Assembly (NCBI RefSeq): GCF_041053105.1
Contig: NZ_CP163444.1
Coordinates: 8,464,501-8,528,500 of the forward strand
DNA: 64,000 nt
Source of the DNA: Streptomyces sp. R44
Lineage (GTDB): Bacteria > Actinomycetota > Actinomycetes > Streptomycetales > Streptomycetaceae
Direction: 5' to 3'
This document shows positions 14,775 to 23,033 of the stretch, piece by piece. Positions within the stretch are counted from its first letter, which is position 1; each line of letters begins with the position of its first letter. Under the pieces are notes generated by a model. The model was not told the origin of the DNA, did not search any database, and saw only the letters and a program-made list of their open reading frames with translations. A program made the position numbers and the translations under genes.

Positions 14775-15260
14775 ATGGACAGTGACACGTTCGTGTACAC
14801 CACCTATATCCGGACCACGCCCGAGGAGCTCTGGCAGGCGCTCACCGAGCCGGAGCTCACCCGCCGCTACTGGGGCGTGGCCTTCGAGTCGACGTGGACC
14901 CCGGGCGCGTCGATGGTCTGGGACGAGCAGGGCCGCAGGACCGTCGACCCCGAGCAGGTGGTCCTGGAGGCCAAGCCCGGCCGCCTCCTCTCGTACACCT
15001 GGCACACCTTCACCCCGGACTGGGCGGAGGCCGTCCGTCTCGACCAGGAGGCGTACGAGCGCCTCACGCGCGAGCGCCGGTCCCGGGTCACCTTCGTGAT
15101 CGAGCCGTCCGGCGACACGGTGAAGCTCACGGTCACCCATGGCGACCTGGAGCCCGACGGCACCATCAAGGGCCTGATCGGCGAGGGCTGGCCCGCGCTG
15201 ATCTCCAGCCTCAAGTCCCTTCTGGAGACCGGCGAGGAGCTCCCGGAGCCGCCCCGCTGA
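14775..15260 (+). CDS. SRPBCC-domain (AHSA1/START-like) protein
   Basis: 161 residues. The fold signature runs YTTYIRTTPEELWQALTEPELTRRYWG at the N-terminus, then SMVWDEQGRR, LLSYTWHTF, and a C-terminal helix EGWPALISSLKSLLETGE. Such proteins have a hydrophobic ligand cavity or act as Hsp90-cochaperone-like domains; many in actinobacteria are paired with ArsR or PadR regulators. It is divergent from padR, with which it shares an intergenic operator. Probably cytoplasmic. The ligand is unknown. Confidence 0.9.
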   Translation: MDSDTFVYTTYIRTTPEELWQALTEPELTRRYWGVAFESTWTPGASMVWDEQGRRTVDPEQVVLEAKPGRLLSYTWHTFTPDWAEAVRLDQEAYERLTRERRSRVTFVIEPSGDTVKLTVTHGDLEPDGTIKGLIGEGWPALISSLKSLLETGEELPEPPR

Positions 15261-15490
15261 GACCGGCCCGGCCGCCCGACCTCATCCGTCCCCGCCTGAT
15301 CTCGTCCGCCCCGCCCGACCCCGTACGTCCCCAGCTGCCCCCGGCCGCCCGGCTGACCCATTCGAGTCGTCTCGCCCCCGACTCCGCGCCACGCCCGGCG
15401 CCTTGATCATCTTTTTCTCCTTTCATCCGTTTTGATGCTGCGGTCGGCAACGCCCGCCGACGCCACCGCACGAAGGGGAGGCTGTCCGAC

Positions 15491-16855
15491 GTGTCGTCAC
15501 GCCGATACGCACGGGGATGGGGAGCGCTCTCCCTCGCCGTCGGAGCCGTCCTCGTCAGCACGGCCGCCCAGTCGCCCGCCCCGGACTCCGCACGCGAGCA
15601 GGGAACCGCCGCGGACCGGGACGCCACCGCCGTCGTCTCCCTGGACGGCTGCGCAGCCGACGGAGGCCTGTGCTCCGCCCCGCCCCACACGGTCGTGCTC
15701 GGCGGCGACCGTGTTCTCACGGGCCGCCCGTTCACGCTCGGCCCGCGGGCCACCGGCCCCGTGGAGCTCTCGCTCCGCACCCCGGGTGTGCTCGCCGACA
15801 TCAACGTCACCGACGAACGCGGCCGCCGGATCGCCGGAGCGCAGAGCGCGGACCACACCCGGTGGACCAGCGCCGCGCCCCTGCCGGCCGGAGCCCGCTA
15901 CGCCGCCCGGATGGTCGTCGACGGGACGGGGGCGTACGGCCCGCACCGCGCCCGCCTCGACTTCCGGACCGCCCCGATGCCCGCCGGCGAGCGGCTCACC
16001 GTCGCCTTCGGACCGGACGACGGCGGCACGTACGGAGTGGGGCAACCGGTCACCGCCGAGCTCAGCCGGCCCGTCCCGGCGGACGACCCGGGCGCCCGCC
16101 GCGCCGTGGAACGGGCGCTGGACGTACGGGCCGATCCCCACGTGGAAGGCGCCTGGCACTGGGTCGACGCCCGTACCCTCCACTACCGGCCCCGCACGTA
16201 CTGGCCCGCGCGTGCCACGGTCCGCGTCCGCAGCGGCCTCGACGGGGCCCACGTCGGAGCCGGCCTCTACGGCGGTCCCTCACGCCCCCTCACCTTCACC
16301 ACCGGAGCCCGGATCGAGGCGGTCACGGACGTCTCCGCCCACAGGATGAACGTGTTCCGCGACGGGGAACTCCTGCGCACGCTCCCGGTGACCACCGGCA
16401 AGTCCGGCTACCGGACGAGAGGCGGTGTCAAGGTCGTCCTCGGCAAGGAGCCCCTCGTCCGCATGCGCGGCGACTCCATCGGGATCGCCCGCGGCAACAA
16501 GGAATTCTTCGACCTCAAGGTCTACTGGGCCACCCGGGTGACCTGGAGCGGCGAGTACCTGCACGCCGCGCCCTGGTCGCTCGACTCCCAGGGCAGCGAG
16601 GACGTCAGTCACGGCTGTACGGGGATGAGCACCGAGGACGCCTCCTGGCTCTTCCACACCGTCCGCGAGGGCGACCTCGTACGGGTCGTCAACGGGTACG
16701 GGGAGCCCATGATGCCCTTCGGCAACGGCTTCGGCGACTGGAACCTCAGCTGGCCCGAGTGGCTCCGGGGCAGCGCCCTCGCCACGGACACCACCACCGA
16801 CACCACGGGCTCAGCCTCCCGGTCCGTCGCGGGTGCCCTGAGCCCGACCCTCTGA
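15491..16855 (+). CDS. Secreted L,D-transpeptidase with N-terminal Ig-like domains
   Basis: GTG 15491 follows AAGGGGAGG and gives 454 residues. The signal sequence (ARGWGALSLAVGAVLVSTAA) has no lipobox cysteine. Two beta-sandwich domains (about 70-170 and 170-265) precede a YkuD catalytic domain (about 280-410). Its active site is SHGCTGMS with nucleophile Cys376 and nearby His374; many homologues have SHGCVRM or SHGCTG. The enzyme makes 3-3 cross-links in peptidoglycan or attaches proteins to it outside the membrane. The C-terminal 40 residues are polar and Thr-rich. The domain order matches the mycobacterial LdtMt2 type. Confidence 0.93.
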   Translation: MSSRRYARGWGALSLAVGAVLVSTAAQSPAPDSAREQGTAADRDATAVVSLDGCAADGGLCSAPPHTVVLGGDRVLTGRPFTLGPRATGPVELSLRTPGVLADINVTDERGRRIAGAQSADHTRWTSAAPLPAGARYAARMVVDGTGAYGPHRARLDFRTAPMPAGERLTVAFGPDDGGTYGVGQPVTAELSRPVPADDPGARRAVERALDVRADPHVEGAWHWVDARTLHYRPRTYWPARATVRVRSGLDGAHVGAGLYGGPSRPLTFTTGARIEAVTDVSAHRMNVFRDGELLRTLPVTTGKSGYRTRGGVKVVLGKEPLVRMRGDSIGIARGNKEFFDLKVYWATRVTWSGEYLHAAPWSLDSQGSEDVSHGCTGMSTEDASWLFHTVREGDLVRVVNGYGEPMMPFGNGFGDWNLSWPEWLRGSALATDTTTDTTGSASRSVAGALSPTL

Positions 16856-16877
16856 CCGTTCGACCGTAGGAGCACCG

Positions 16878-17228
16878 ATGCAGGAGATCACGGAAATCGA
16901 GGTCGGGGACGCGACGCTCTTCGTGGAGGCACGGCGCCTCGGTCCCGAGCCCGAGCGCCTCGGCCCCGACTCCGAGCGGCTCCGTCGCGAGTCCGAACCC
17001 GAAGCGCTCGGCGACCACCTCCCCGACCTCTCCGGCGTCACCGAGGCCCTCTCCTCCTTCGCCGGACGGATCGGCGAGGCGCTCCGCCAGGCGGCCCCGG
17101 ACCGCGCGACGGTCGAGTTCGGCTGCCAGCTCGGCCTGGACGCGGGCAAGCTCACCGCACTGGTCGTCCAGGGCAGCGCGAACGCGAGCCTGCGCGTGAC
17201 CCTCGAATGGGTGAAGAAGCCCGGCTGA
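16878..17228 (+). CDS. CU044_2847-family protein (trypsin-co-occurring domain 1)
   Basis: 116 residues. The N-terminal strands EITEIEVGDATLFVEARRL lead to an insertion with a short repeated motif (RLGPEPERLGPDSERL), then a helix (VTEALSSFAGRIGEALRQA) and C-terminal strands (ATVEFGCQLGLDAGKLTAL to ASLRVTLEWVKK). This is the pattern of the Trypco1 family, usually encoded beside trypsin-like proteases with conflict-system helper domains. Here no protease is adjacent; the gene follows the L,D-transpeptidase by 22 bases. The role is unknown. Confidence 0.75.
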   Translation: MQEITEIEVGDATLFVEARRLGPEPERLGPDSERLRRESEPEALGDHLPDLSGVTEALSSFAGRIGEALRQAAPDRATVEFGCQLGLDAGKLTALVVQGSANASLRVTLEWVKKPG

Positions 17229-17232
17229 CCGG

Positions 17233-17980
17233 TCAGTGCCCGGGCTCCGCCTCCGCCGACTCCGTCGTCGGGTCCCCCTGCGTGGCCGGGGCCGGTTCGC
17301 CGAGGCTGAGGCGGGGCCGCCGCTGGAGCCCGGCGCCGGCAGGAACACCACCTGGTCCGGGGTGTGCGAGCGCCGCTCGATCCAGGTCGCCATCGGGGGC
17401 AGCAGCATCCCGGCCGCGAAGGCGCCGAAGGTCGGCCCGGCGAACTCCGCGGCCACCGACTGCACCAGGCAGTCACCGGCAGGGCCGTACGGGCCGCCGG
17501 GAGCCGGTCGCCGAAGAGCCGGAGCAGGCCGACGCCCAGACCGAGCACCGTGTATCCGATGACGGCGGGGACGGTCGCGTGCCGCATCGCGCCGAGGCCG
17601 ACGGTGAGGAGCACGTACCCGAGGACGGTGGCGGCCGGGCTGAACCGCTCGGGCCGTTCCCGGACCTCCCGCGGGGCGTGGCGCGCGTCCTCGAACGGCA
17701 CCTCCGTCGCCTGCATCCGCTCGACGAGGGACTGCAGCGCCTCCACCTGGTCGAGGCGGAGGTCGGGGCCCTCGACCGGGGCGAAGTCCAGCTCGCCGCC
17801 CCGCCCGTCGGGGCCGCCCCCGACCCGTACGAAGAGGCCCGTGGGGACCACGAAGGAGCGGACCCGCATCCCGTACCGGGCGGCCACGTCGTGCAGGACG
17901 CGCTCCACCTCCGCGGTCCGCTCCCCGGCGCGGAAAACTGGCAGGACGGCGGTGGCACCGCCGTCCTGGCGCTCCCTCAC
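17233..17980 (-). pseudogene. Decayed ThrE-like threonine/serine exporter gene
   Basis: From GTG 17980 the frame reads AGERTAEVERVLHDVAARYGM through membrane segments (VLGYVLLTVGLGAM, VIGYTVLGLGVGLLRLF) to LPVTA near 17472. The coding sense then moves to another frame (VQSVAAEFAGPTFGAFAAGML, MATWIERRSHTPDQVVFLPA), as if one C were lost at about 17470. Near 17340 it moves again to a frame ending RLSLGEPAPATQGDPTTESAEAEPGH and a stop at 17233. The C-terminal membrane segments expected after FLPA are missing, so there is also a deletion. The possible start overlaps the permease stop (GTGA). At least two lesions make an active exporter unlikely unless they are sequencing errors. Confidence 0.75.
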
Positions 17981-18792
17981 ACCCGCCCGCCGCCCTGTGT
18001 GTCCGAGGAGAGGCGCTGGGCCGCGTAGATCGGGATCACCGAGAGCAGGACGAGGGCCGCCGCCACCACGTTCACCACGGGGGCCTGCTGAGGGCGGGTC
18101 ATGTTGTTGAAGATCCACACCGGCAGGGTCTGCACCGCGGGTCCCGCCGTGAACGTCGTCACCACGATCTCGTCGAAGGACAGCGCGAAGGCGAGCAGCC
18201 CGCCCGCGAGCAGCGCCGAGCGCAGCAGCGGGAAGGTGATGTCCCAGAAGACGCGGAAGGTGTGCGCCCCCAGGTCCATCGCCGCCTCCTCGTACGAACC
18301 GGGCAGCCGTCGCAGCCGTGCCACCACGTTGTTGAAGACGACCACGATGCAGAAGGTGGCGTGGCCCACGACCACCGTGAACATGCCGAGACCGACCCCG
18401 AGGGGTTCGAGAACGGTGCCGAAGGCCGAGTTGAGCGCGATGCCCGTGACGATGCCGGGCAGCGCGATCGGCAGCACCACCGCGAAGGAGACGGCCTCGC
18501 GCCCGAAGAAGGTGTACCGCTGCACCGCGAAGGCGATGAGCGTGCCGAGCACGAGCGCCACCGCCGTCGCCGCGAGACCGGCCCGGACCGAGGTCCACAG
18601 CGCCGCGCGGGCGCCCTCGTTGTCCCAGGCCGCCGCCCACCAGTCGAGCGTGAGGCCCGGCGGCGGCCAGCTCGCCGAGCGGTCCGGGTTGAGCGAGCCG
18701 AGCAGCACGAGCAGCAGCGGCAGGTAGATCGCCGCGAAGCCGAGACCGGCCGCGGTGCGCAGCGCGATCCGCGCGGGACGGGAGAGGTTCAT
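17977..18792 (-). CDS. ABC transporter permease, PotC type
   Basis: ATG 18792 (MNLSRPARIALRTAAG) gives 271 residues with about six membrane segments. The EAA loop, which docks the ATPase, reads EEAAMDLGAHTFRVFWDITFPLLRSAL. It belongs to the spermidine/putrescine (PotC) class: YLPLLLVLLGSLN at the first segment and FDEIVVTTFTAG before the last. It is the last intact gene of a four-gene ABC operon (ATPase 21013, binding protein 19749, permease 18815, this gene). It acts in the cytoplasmic membrane. Confidence 0.93.
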   Translation of the reverse strand: MNLSRPARIALRTAAGLGFAAIYLPLLLVLLGSLNPDRSASWPPPGLTLDWWAAAWDNEGARAALWTSVRAGLAATAVALVLGTLIAFAVQRYTFFGREAVSFAVVLPIALPGIVTGIALNSAFGTVLEPLGVGLGMFTVVVGHATFCIVVVFNNVVARLRRLPGSYEEAAMDLGAHTFRVFWDITFPLLRSALLAGGLLAFALSFDEIVVTTFTAGPAVQTLPVWIFNNMTRPQQAPVVNVVAAALVLLSVIPIYAAQRLSSDTQGGGRV

Positions 18793-18814
18793 CGGTCGCG
18801 GTCCTTCCGGCCGG

Positions 18815-19738
18815 TCACAGGCTGCGCAGCGCACCGGAGCGCCGCACCGCGAGCAGGTACACCACGATGACGGCGACCGGCAGGGTGCCGAGCGCGGCCG
18901 CCAGCGGCAGGTTGAGGGTGACGTTGGAGTAGACGAGGTTGCCGATCAGCTGGGTCTTCCCGCCGACGATCTGCACCGTGATGTAGTCGCCGAGGCTGAG
19001 CGAGAAGGTGAAGACGGATCCGGCGGCGACCGCCGGCCACACCAGCGGCAGCACCACCGAGACGAAGGTCCGCCAGGTCCTCGCTCCCAGGTCGGCGGAG
19101 GCGTTCAGGAGGTTGTCGGGGAGCTGGGCGAGCGCGGTGTGGATCGGCAGCACCATGTACGGCAGCCAGAGGTACGTGAGGACGAGCACCGTCGCCGTGA
19201 GCCCGTACCCGGGTCCGCTGAGGCCGAACGGCCGCAGCGCCCAGTCCAGCGGCCCGCCTTCGGAGAGGATGAGCCGCCACGCGTACACCTTCACCAGATA
19301 GCCGGCCCACAGCGGCATGAGCAGCGCCACCACGAAGAGCGGCCGGCGGCGCGGGTGCGCGACGCGCGCCGTGTAGAAGGCGAGCGGGAAGGCGATGACG
19401 GCGCAGAGGGCGGTCACCGCGAGGGCGACGCCGACGGTGCGCAGGGCGACCGTCCGGTAGACGGGCGAGCTGACGAGCTCCTCGAAGTTCGCCGTGGTCC
19501 AGATCCGGACGACCTCGGACGTGAAGCTGTCGGTCGACCAGAAGGCGGACAGGAACAGGGCCGCGAGGGAGCCGAGGTAGGCGAGGACGAGCCAGAGGAG
19601 CGGTGCGGTGAGCAGGGCCGCGAGCCGCAGCCGGGGCCGCCGGTGCAGGGCCCCGGCGAACCGCCGGACGGCGCTCCGGCCGGGGCCGGCGGCTCGTGTC
19701 GCGGACTCGGGGGAGAGTCCGGGGGAGAGTGCGGTCAT
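18815..19738 (-). CDS. ABC transporter permease, PotB type
   Basis: 307 residues. A cytosolic N-terminus rich in Arg/Pro precedes six membrane segments starting LLTAPLLWLVLAYLGSLAALF. The EAA loop reads NASADLGARTWRTFVSVVLPLVWPAV. It shares the PotB features FWSTDSFTSEVVRIWTTANF and SLGDYITVQIVGG. It pairs with the PotC-type permease 22 bases downstream and is ten bases after the binding-protein gene. The likely substrate is a polyamine or related cation, inferred from the family. Confidence 0.93.
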   Translation of the reverse strand: MTALSPGLSPESATRAAGPGRSAVRRFAGALHRRPRLRLAALLTAPLLWLVLAYLGSLAALFLSAFWSTDSFTSEVVRIWTTANFEELVSSPVYRTVALRTVGVALAVTALCAVIAFPLAFYTARVAHPRRRPLFVVALLMPLWAGYLVKVYAWRLILSEGGPLDWALRPFGLSGPGYGLTATVLVLTYLWLPYMVLPIHTALAQLPDNLLNASADLGARTWRTFVSVVLPLVWPAVAAGSVFTFSLSLGDYITVQIVGGKTQLIGNLVYSNVTLNLPLAAALGTLPVAVIVVYLLAVRRSGALRSL

Positions 19739-19748
19739 GGCGTCGGGG

Positions 19749-20948
19749 TCAGCCCTTGATCTCGTTCCAGGCCTGGACCCACTTGGCGTACGGCACGCAG
19801 CGCGCGTCCGTCCGGCCGTCCAGGCACTGCTCGATGGGCGTCGTCCAGAAGTGGACCTGCTTCCAGTACGCCTCGTCGGTGGCGTGGAAGACGGCGCAGT
19901 GGTTCTTGTCGGCGGTCTCGGCGCAGGACTTCGCGTTGGCCGGGGCCTCGCCGAAGTACTCGGCGACCTGGGCGTTGGTCTTCGGCGAGACGATCCAGTC
20001 GAGCCACTTGTAGGCGCAGGTGGGGTGCTTGGCCTTGGCCGAGACCATCCAGGTGTCGGACCAGCCGGTCGAGCCCTCCTTCGGCAGGACCGCCTCGACC
20101 TTCGCGCCCTCGCCCTTCGCGAGGTTGGCGATCACCTGCCAGCTGGTGCCGACGACCGAGTCGCCGCTCTTGAAGGCGGAGATCTCCTTGAGGTAGTCGC
20201 TCCAGTACTCGCCGATGTGCCCGTTCTGCTCCTTGAGCAGGGCCACGGCGGCGTCGAACTGCCTCTGGTCGAGGGCGTAGGGGTTCTTGATGCCGAGCTC
20301 GGGCTTGGTGGCCTTGAGGTACAGGGCGGCGTCCGCGAGGTAGATGGGGGAGTCGTAGGCGGTGACCTTGCCGCTGTGCGCCGAGGCCTTGTCGAAGACG
20401 GCCGACCAGGAGTCGGGGGCCGGCTTCACCTTCTCCGTGTCGTACATGAGGAGGTTGGCGCCGCGGCCGTGCGGGATGCCGTAGGCGACGCCCTTGACGG
20501 AGTTCCACTCCTTGTTCTTGAGCCCGGCGAACACGTCGGCGTAGTTCGGCACCAGCGCCGTGTTCACGGGGGCGGCGTCGCCGGAGGCGATCAGGCGGAG
20601 GGAGGCGTCGCCGGAGGCGGAGACCGCGTCGTACGCGCCGGTCTTCATCAGCGAGACCATCTCGTCGGAGGTCGCGGCCGTCTTGGCGTTGACCTGGCAG
20701 CCGGTCTGCTTCTCGAAGGCGCTGACCCAGTCGACCTTCGGGTCGTTCGAGCCGTCCTCGACGTAGCCGGCCCAGGCGATCAGATTGACCTCGCCCTCGG
20801 CCTTGCCGAGTGCGGTCGGCGCCTTGAGGTCGGGCGGGTTGAGGCCGCCGGACTTCCCGGACCCCGCCGGGTCGGCCGATCCGCAGGCGGTGACGAGGAG
20901 CAGCCCGGAGAGGGCGGCTGCGGTCAGGAGGGAGCGGTGCGGGCGCAC
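19749..20948 (-). CDS. Substrate-binding lipoprotein of the polyamine-type ABC transporter (PotD-like)
   Basis: 399 residues. The signal peptide ends in lipobox VTAC (Cys22), so it is tethered outside the membrane. The mature part is a type II periplasmic-binding fold: VNLIAWAGYVEDGSND, FEKQTGCQVNAKTAATSDEMVSLM, YGIPHGRGANLLMYD, and SVVGTSWQVIANLAKGEGAKVEAVLPKEG. These align with spermidine/putrescine-binding proteins. Aromatic residues such as WAGY and SGWSDTWM may line the pocket. It lies between the ATPase and permease genes of the operon. The exact ligand is not determined by sequence. Confidence 0.92.
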   Translation of the reverse strand: MRPHRSLLTAAALSGLLLVTACGSADPAGSGKSGGLNPPDLKAPTALGKAEGEVNLIAWAGYVEDGSNDPKVDWVSAFEKQTGCQVNAKTAATSDEMVSLMKTGAYDAVSASGDASLRLIASGDAAPVNTALVPNYADVFAGLKNKEWNSVKGVAYGIPHGRGANLLMYDTEKVKPAPDSWSAVFDKASAHSGKVTAYDSPIYLADAALYLKATKPELGIKNPYALDQRQFDAAVALLKEQNGHIGEYWSDYLKEISAFKSGDSVVGTSWQVIANLAKGEGAKVEAVLPKEGSTGWSDTWMVSAKAKHPTCAYKWLDWIVSPKTNAQVAEYFGEAPANAKSCAETADKNHCAVFHATDEAYWKQVHFWTTPIEQCLDGRTDARCVPYAKWVQAWNEIKG

Positions 20949-21012
20949 GTGGTTCTCCGTTGCGTGAGGGGACGGGGGCGTGGGGGAGCAGGGGTGCGGG
21001 GACCGCGGTCGC

Positions 21013-22050
21013 TCACGGGGTCTGCGGGACGAGCACGGCGTGGCTCGGGTGCCACTGGAGGCCGATCCGGGCGCCCCGGAAGGCGGCGAGGTCGGCGGAG
21101 GAGGTCTCCAGGTTCTGCTGGAGGGCGGTGAGCCGGCCGCCGCCGTCGAGGTCGACGAGGAAGCGGGTGGAGTCGCCGAGGTAGACGACCTCGGCGACCG
21201 TGCCGGCGGCGGTGGAGTGACCGGGGTCGCCGGGCGCCTTGTGGTCGGTGAGGATCCGGATCTTCTCCGGACGGATGCTGTACGTGCCCGGCGCCCCGAC
21301 CACCCGTCGGGCGGTGTCCCCGGTCAGCAGGTTGGAGGTGCCGACGAATCCGGCGACGAACGGGGTCGCGGGGCGCTCGTAGATCTCGGCGGGGGCGGCG
21401 ACCTGTTCGATCCGGCCCTGGTGGAAGACGGCGATCCGGTCGCTCATCGTCAGGGCCTCCTCCTGGTCGTGCGTCACGAACACGAAGGTGATGCCGACCT
21501 CCCGCTGGATCTCCTTGAGTTCGACCTGCATCCGCTCGCGGAGCTTGAGGTCGAGCGCCCCGAGGGGTTCGTCGAGCAGGAGCACGCTGGGGCGGCCGAC
21601 GAGCGCGCGGGCCAGGGCGACCCGCTGGCGCTGACCTCCGGAGAGCTCGGCGGGCCGCCGTTTGCCGAGACCGTCGAGGCCGACCTGCGCGAGGGCGGCG
21701 CGGGCCCGCACCAGACGCTCGGCGCGGGCGACGCCGCGGACCTTCAGGCCGTAGGCGACGTTCTGTTCGACCGTCATGTGCGGGAAGAGCGCGTAGTCCT
21801 GGAAGACGGTGTGCACGTCCCGCTCGAAGGGGGCGAGCCGGGTGACGTCGCGGCCGGCCAGTTCGACGGTGCCGGAGGTCGGCTCCTCGAATCCGGCGAT
21901 CATCCGCAGCACGGTCGTCTTCCCGGAACCGGAGGGGCCGAGCATCGAGAAGAACTCGCCGTCGGCGATCTCCAGGTCCACCCCGGCCACGGCCTCGGTC
22001 CGGCCGTAGGTCTTGCGCAGTCCCGTCAGCCGGATCGCCATTCCCTCCAT
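21013..22050 (-). CDS. ABC transporter ATP-binding protein, PotA type
   Basis: ATG 22050 (MEGMAIRLTGLRKTYG) is preceded by GAAAGG; an upstream ATG at 22104 is in frame but lacks such a site. The 345-residue protein has Walker A GPSGSGKT, Q-loop VFQDYALFPHM, signature LSGGQRQRVALARAL, Walker B VLLLDEPLGALD, H-loop VFVTHDQEEAL, and a C-terminal TOBE domain (TYSIRPEKIRIL onward). It powers uptake by the PotBCD-like components encoded downstream. It is the first gene of the operon and diverges from the GntR gene across a 131-base promoter region. Confidence 0.94.
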   Translation of the reverse strand: MEGMAIRLTGLRKTYGRTEAVAGVDLEIADGEFFSMLGPSGSGKTTVLRMIAGFEEPTSGTVELAGRDVTRLAPFERDVHTVFQDYALFPHMTVEQNVAYGLKVRGVARAERLVRARAALAQVGLDGLGKRRPAELSGGQRQRVALARALVGRPSVLLLDEPLGALDLKLRERMQVELKEIQREVGITFVFVTHDQEEALTMSDRIAVFHQGRIEQVAAPAEIYERPATPFVAGFVGTSNLLTGDTARRVVGAPGTYSIRPEKIRILTDHKAPGDPGHSTAAGTVAEVVYLGDSTRFLVDLDGGGRLTALQQNLETSSADLAAFRGARIGLQWHPSHAVLVPQTP

Positions 22051-22181
22051 GGGCGGGAACCTTTCTGGTGCGGTGGAGCGTTGTTCGGGCGTGGGCGTAA
22101 ACATATGAAGTCATAGTTCAAATCTCAAGACCCCTTTAAGGTAAAGCCTGAGTCAACGCTCGACGCGCGAGGTGGTTAACC

Positions 22182-23033
22182 GTGAGACCGAACGGCAGGC
22201 CGGACGACGGCGGCGGCGCGGCCGGGACGGGCGCGGCCCGCAGGGCCGTCTTCACGCCCGTCGACACCCGGGCCCGGGTCGACACCGTGGTCCGCCGCAT
22301 CGGCGACGCCATCGAACTCGGACTCCTCGCCGACGGGGAGCAGTTGCCCGGCGAGACCGACCTCGCCGGACAGCTCGGCGTCTCCACCGTCACCCTGCGC
22401 GAGGCCCTCATGGCCCTGCGGCAGCAAGGCCTCGTCACCACCCGCAGGGGCCGCGGCGGCGGCAGCTTCGTCACCCTGCCCGACAGCCCGCCGGAGGAGC
22501 GGCTGCGCGCCCGCCTCGCCGACTGGTCCACCGAGGAACTCCGCGACCTCGGCGACCACTGGGCGGCCGTCTCCGGTGCCGCCGCGCTGCTCGCCGCCCG
22601 CCGCACCCAGCCCGGAGACCTGCGCCCCCTGACCCGTACGGTCGAGGAACTCGCCGCCGCCGGAGATCCGGCGACCCGCAGCCGGCTCTACGGGCGCTTC
22701 CACGTCGAACTGGCCGCCGCGGCCCAGTCCGCCAGGCTCACCCGCGAGGAGATCGCCCTCCAGACGGACCTGGGCGCGCTCCTCTGTCTCGTCCTCGACG
22801 ACCCGGTCCATCTCGGCAATGTGTCGGATCGTCACCGCGCCGTGATCTCCGCCGTGCAGGATGAGGCCGACGAGCGGGCCAGAACGCTCGCCGAGACGTG
22901 CGTACGGGAGTCAGTGGGGCGGCTGATCGCGCTGCGCCTCGGCACCCCCGGCCGCGCACCCGAGCCTCGTCCCGAGGAGGACACGCATGGGCAGGAGCAC
23001 CGGGCTCGCGGGCCCCGCGGGGGCCATCGCTGA
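22182..23033 (+). CDS. GntR/FadR-family transcriptional regulator
   Basis: GTG 22182 gives 283 residues. After a Gly-rich N-terminus, the winged helix runs RVDTVVRRIGDAIELGLLADGEQLPGE through VSTVTLREALMALRQQGLV and RGRGGGSFV. The C-terminal domain (about 100-260) is all-helical like the FCD effector domain (DHWAAVSGAAALLAAR, FHVELAAAAQS, HRAVISAV). The last 47 bases overlap the cache-domain gene. It is divergent from the polyamine-type ABC operon and is its likely regulator. The final 25 residues are low-complexity and read over the next gene's start. Confidence 0.92.
   Translation: MRPNGRPDDGGGAAGTGAARRAVFTPVDTRARVDTVVRRIGDAIELGLLADGEQLPGETDLAGQLGVSTVTLREALMALRQQGLVTTRRGRGGGSFVTLPDSPPEERLRARLADWSTEELRDLGDHWAAVSGAAALLAARRTQPGDLRPLTRTVEELAAAGDPATRSRLYGRFHVELAAAAQSARLTREEIALQTDLGALLCLVLDDPVHLGNVSDRHRAVISAVQDEADERARTLAETCVRESVGRLIALRLGTPGRAPEPRPEEDTHGQEHRARGPRGGHR

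Noticed and set aside
16811..18640. A 609-codon minus-strand open frame across the permease and ThrE-like region
   Set aside because: It mixes a wrong frame of the permease with part of the decayed ThrE gene and a wrong frame of downstream genes.
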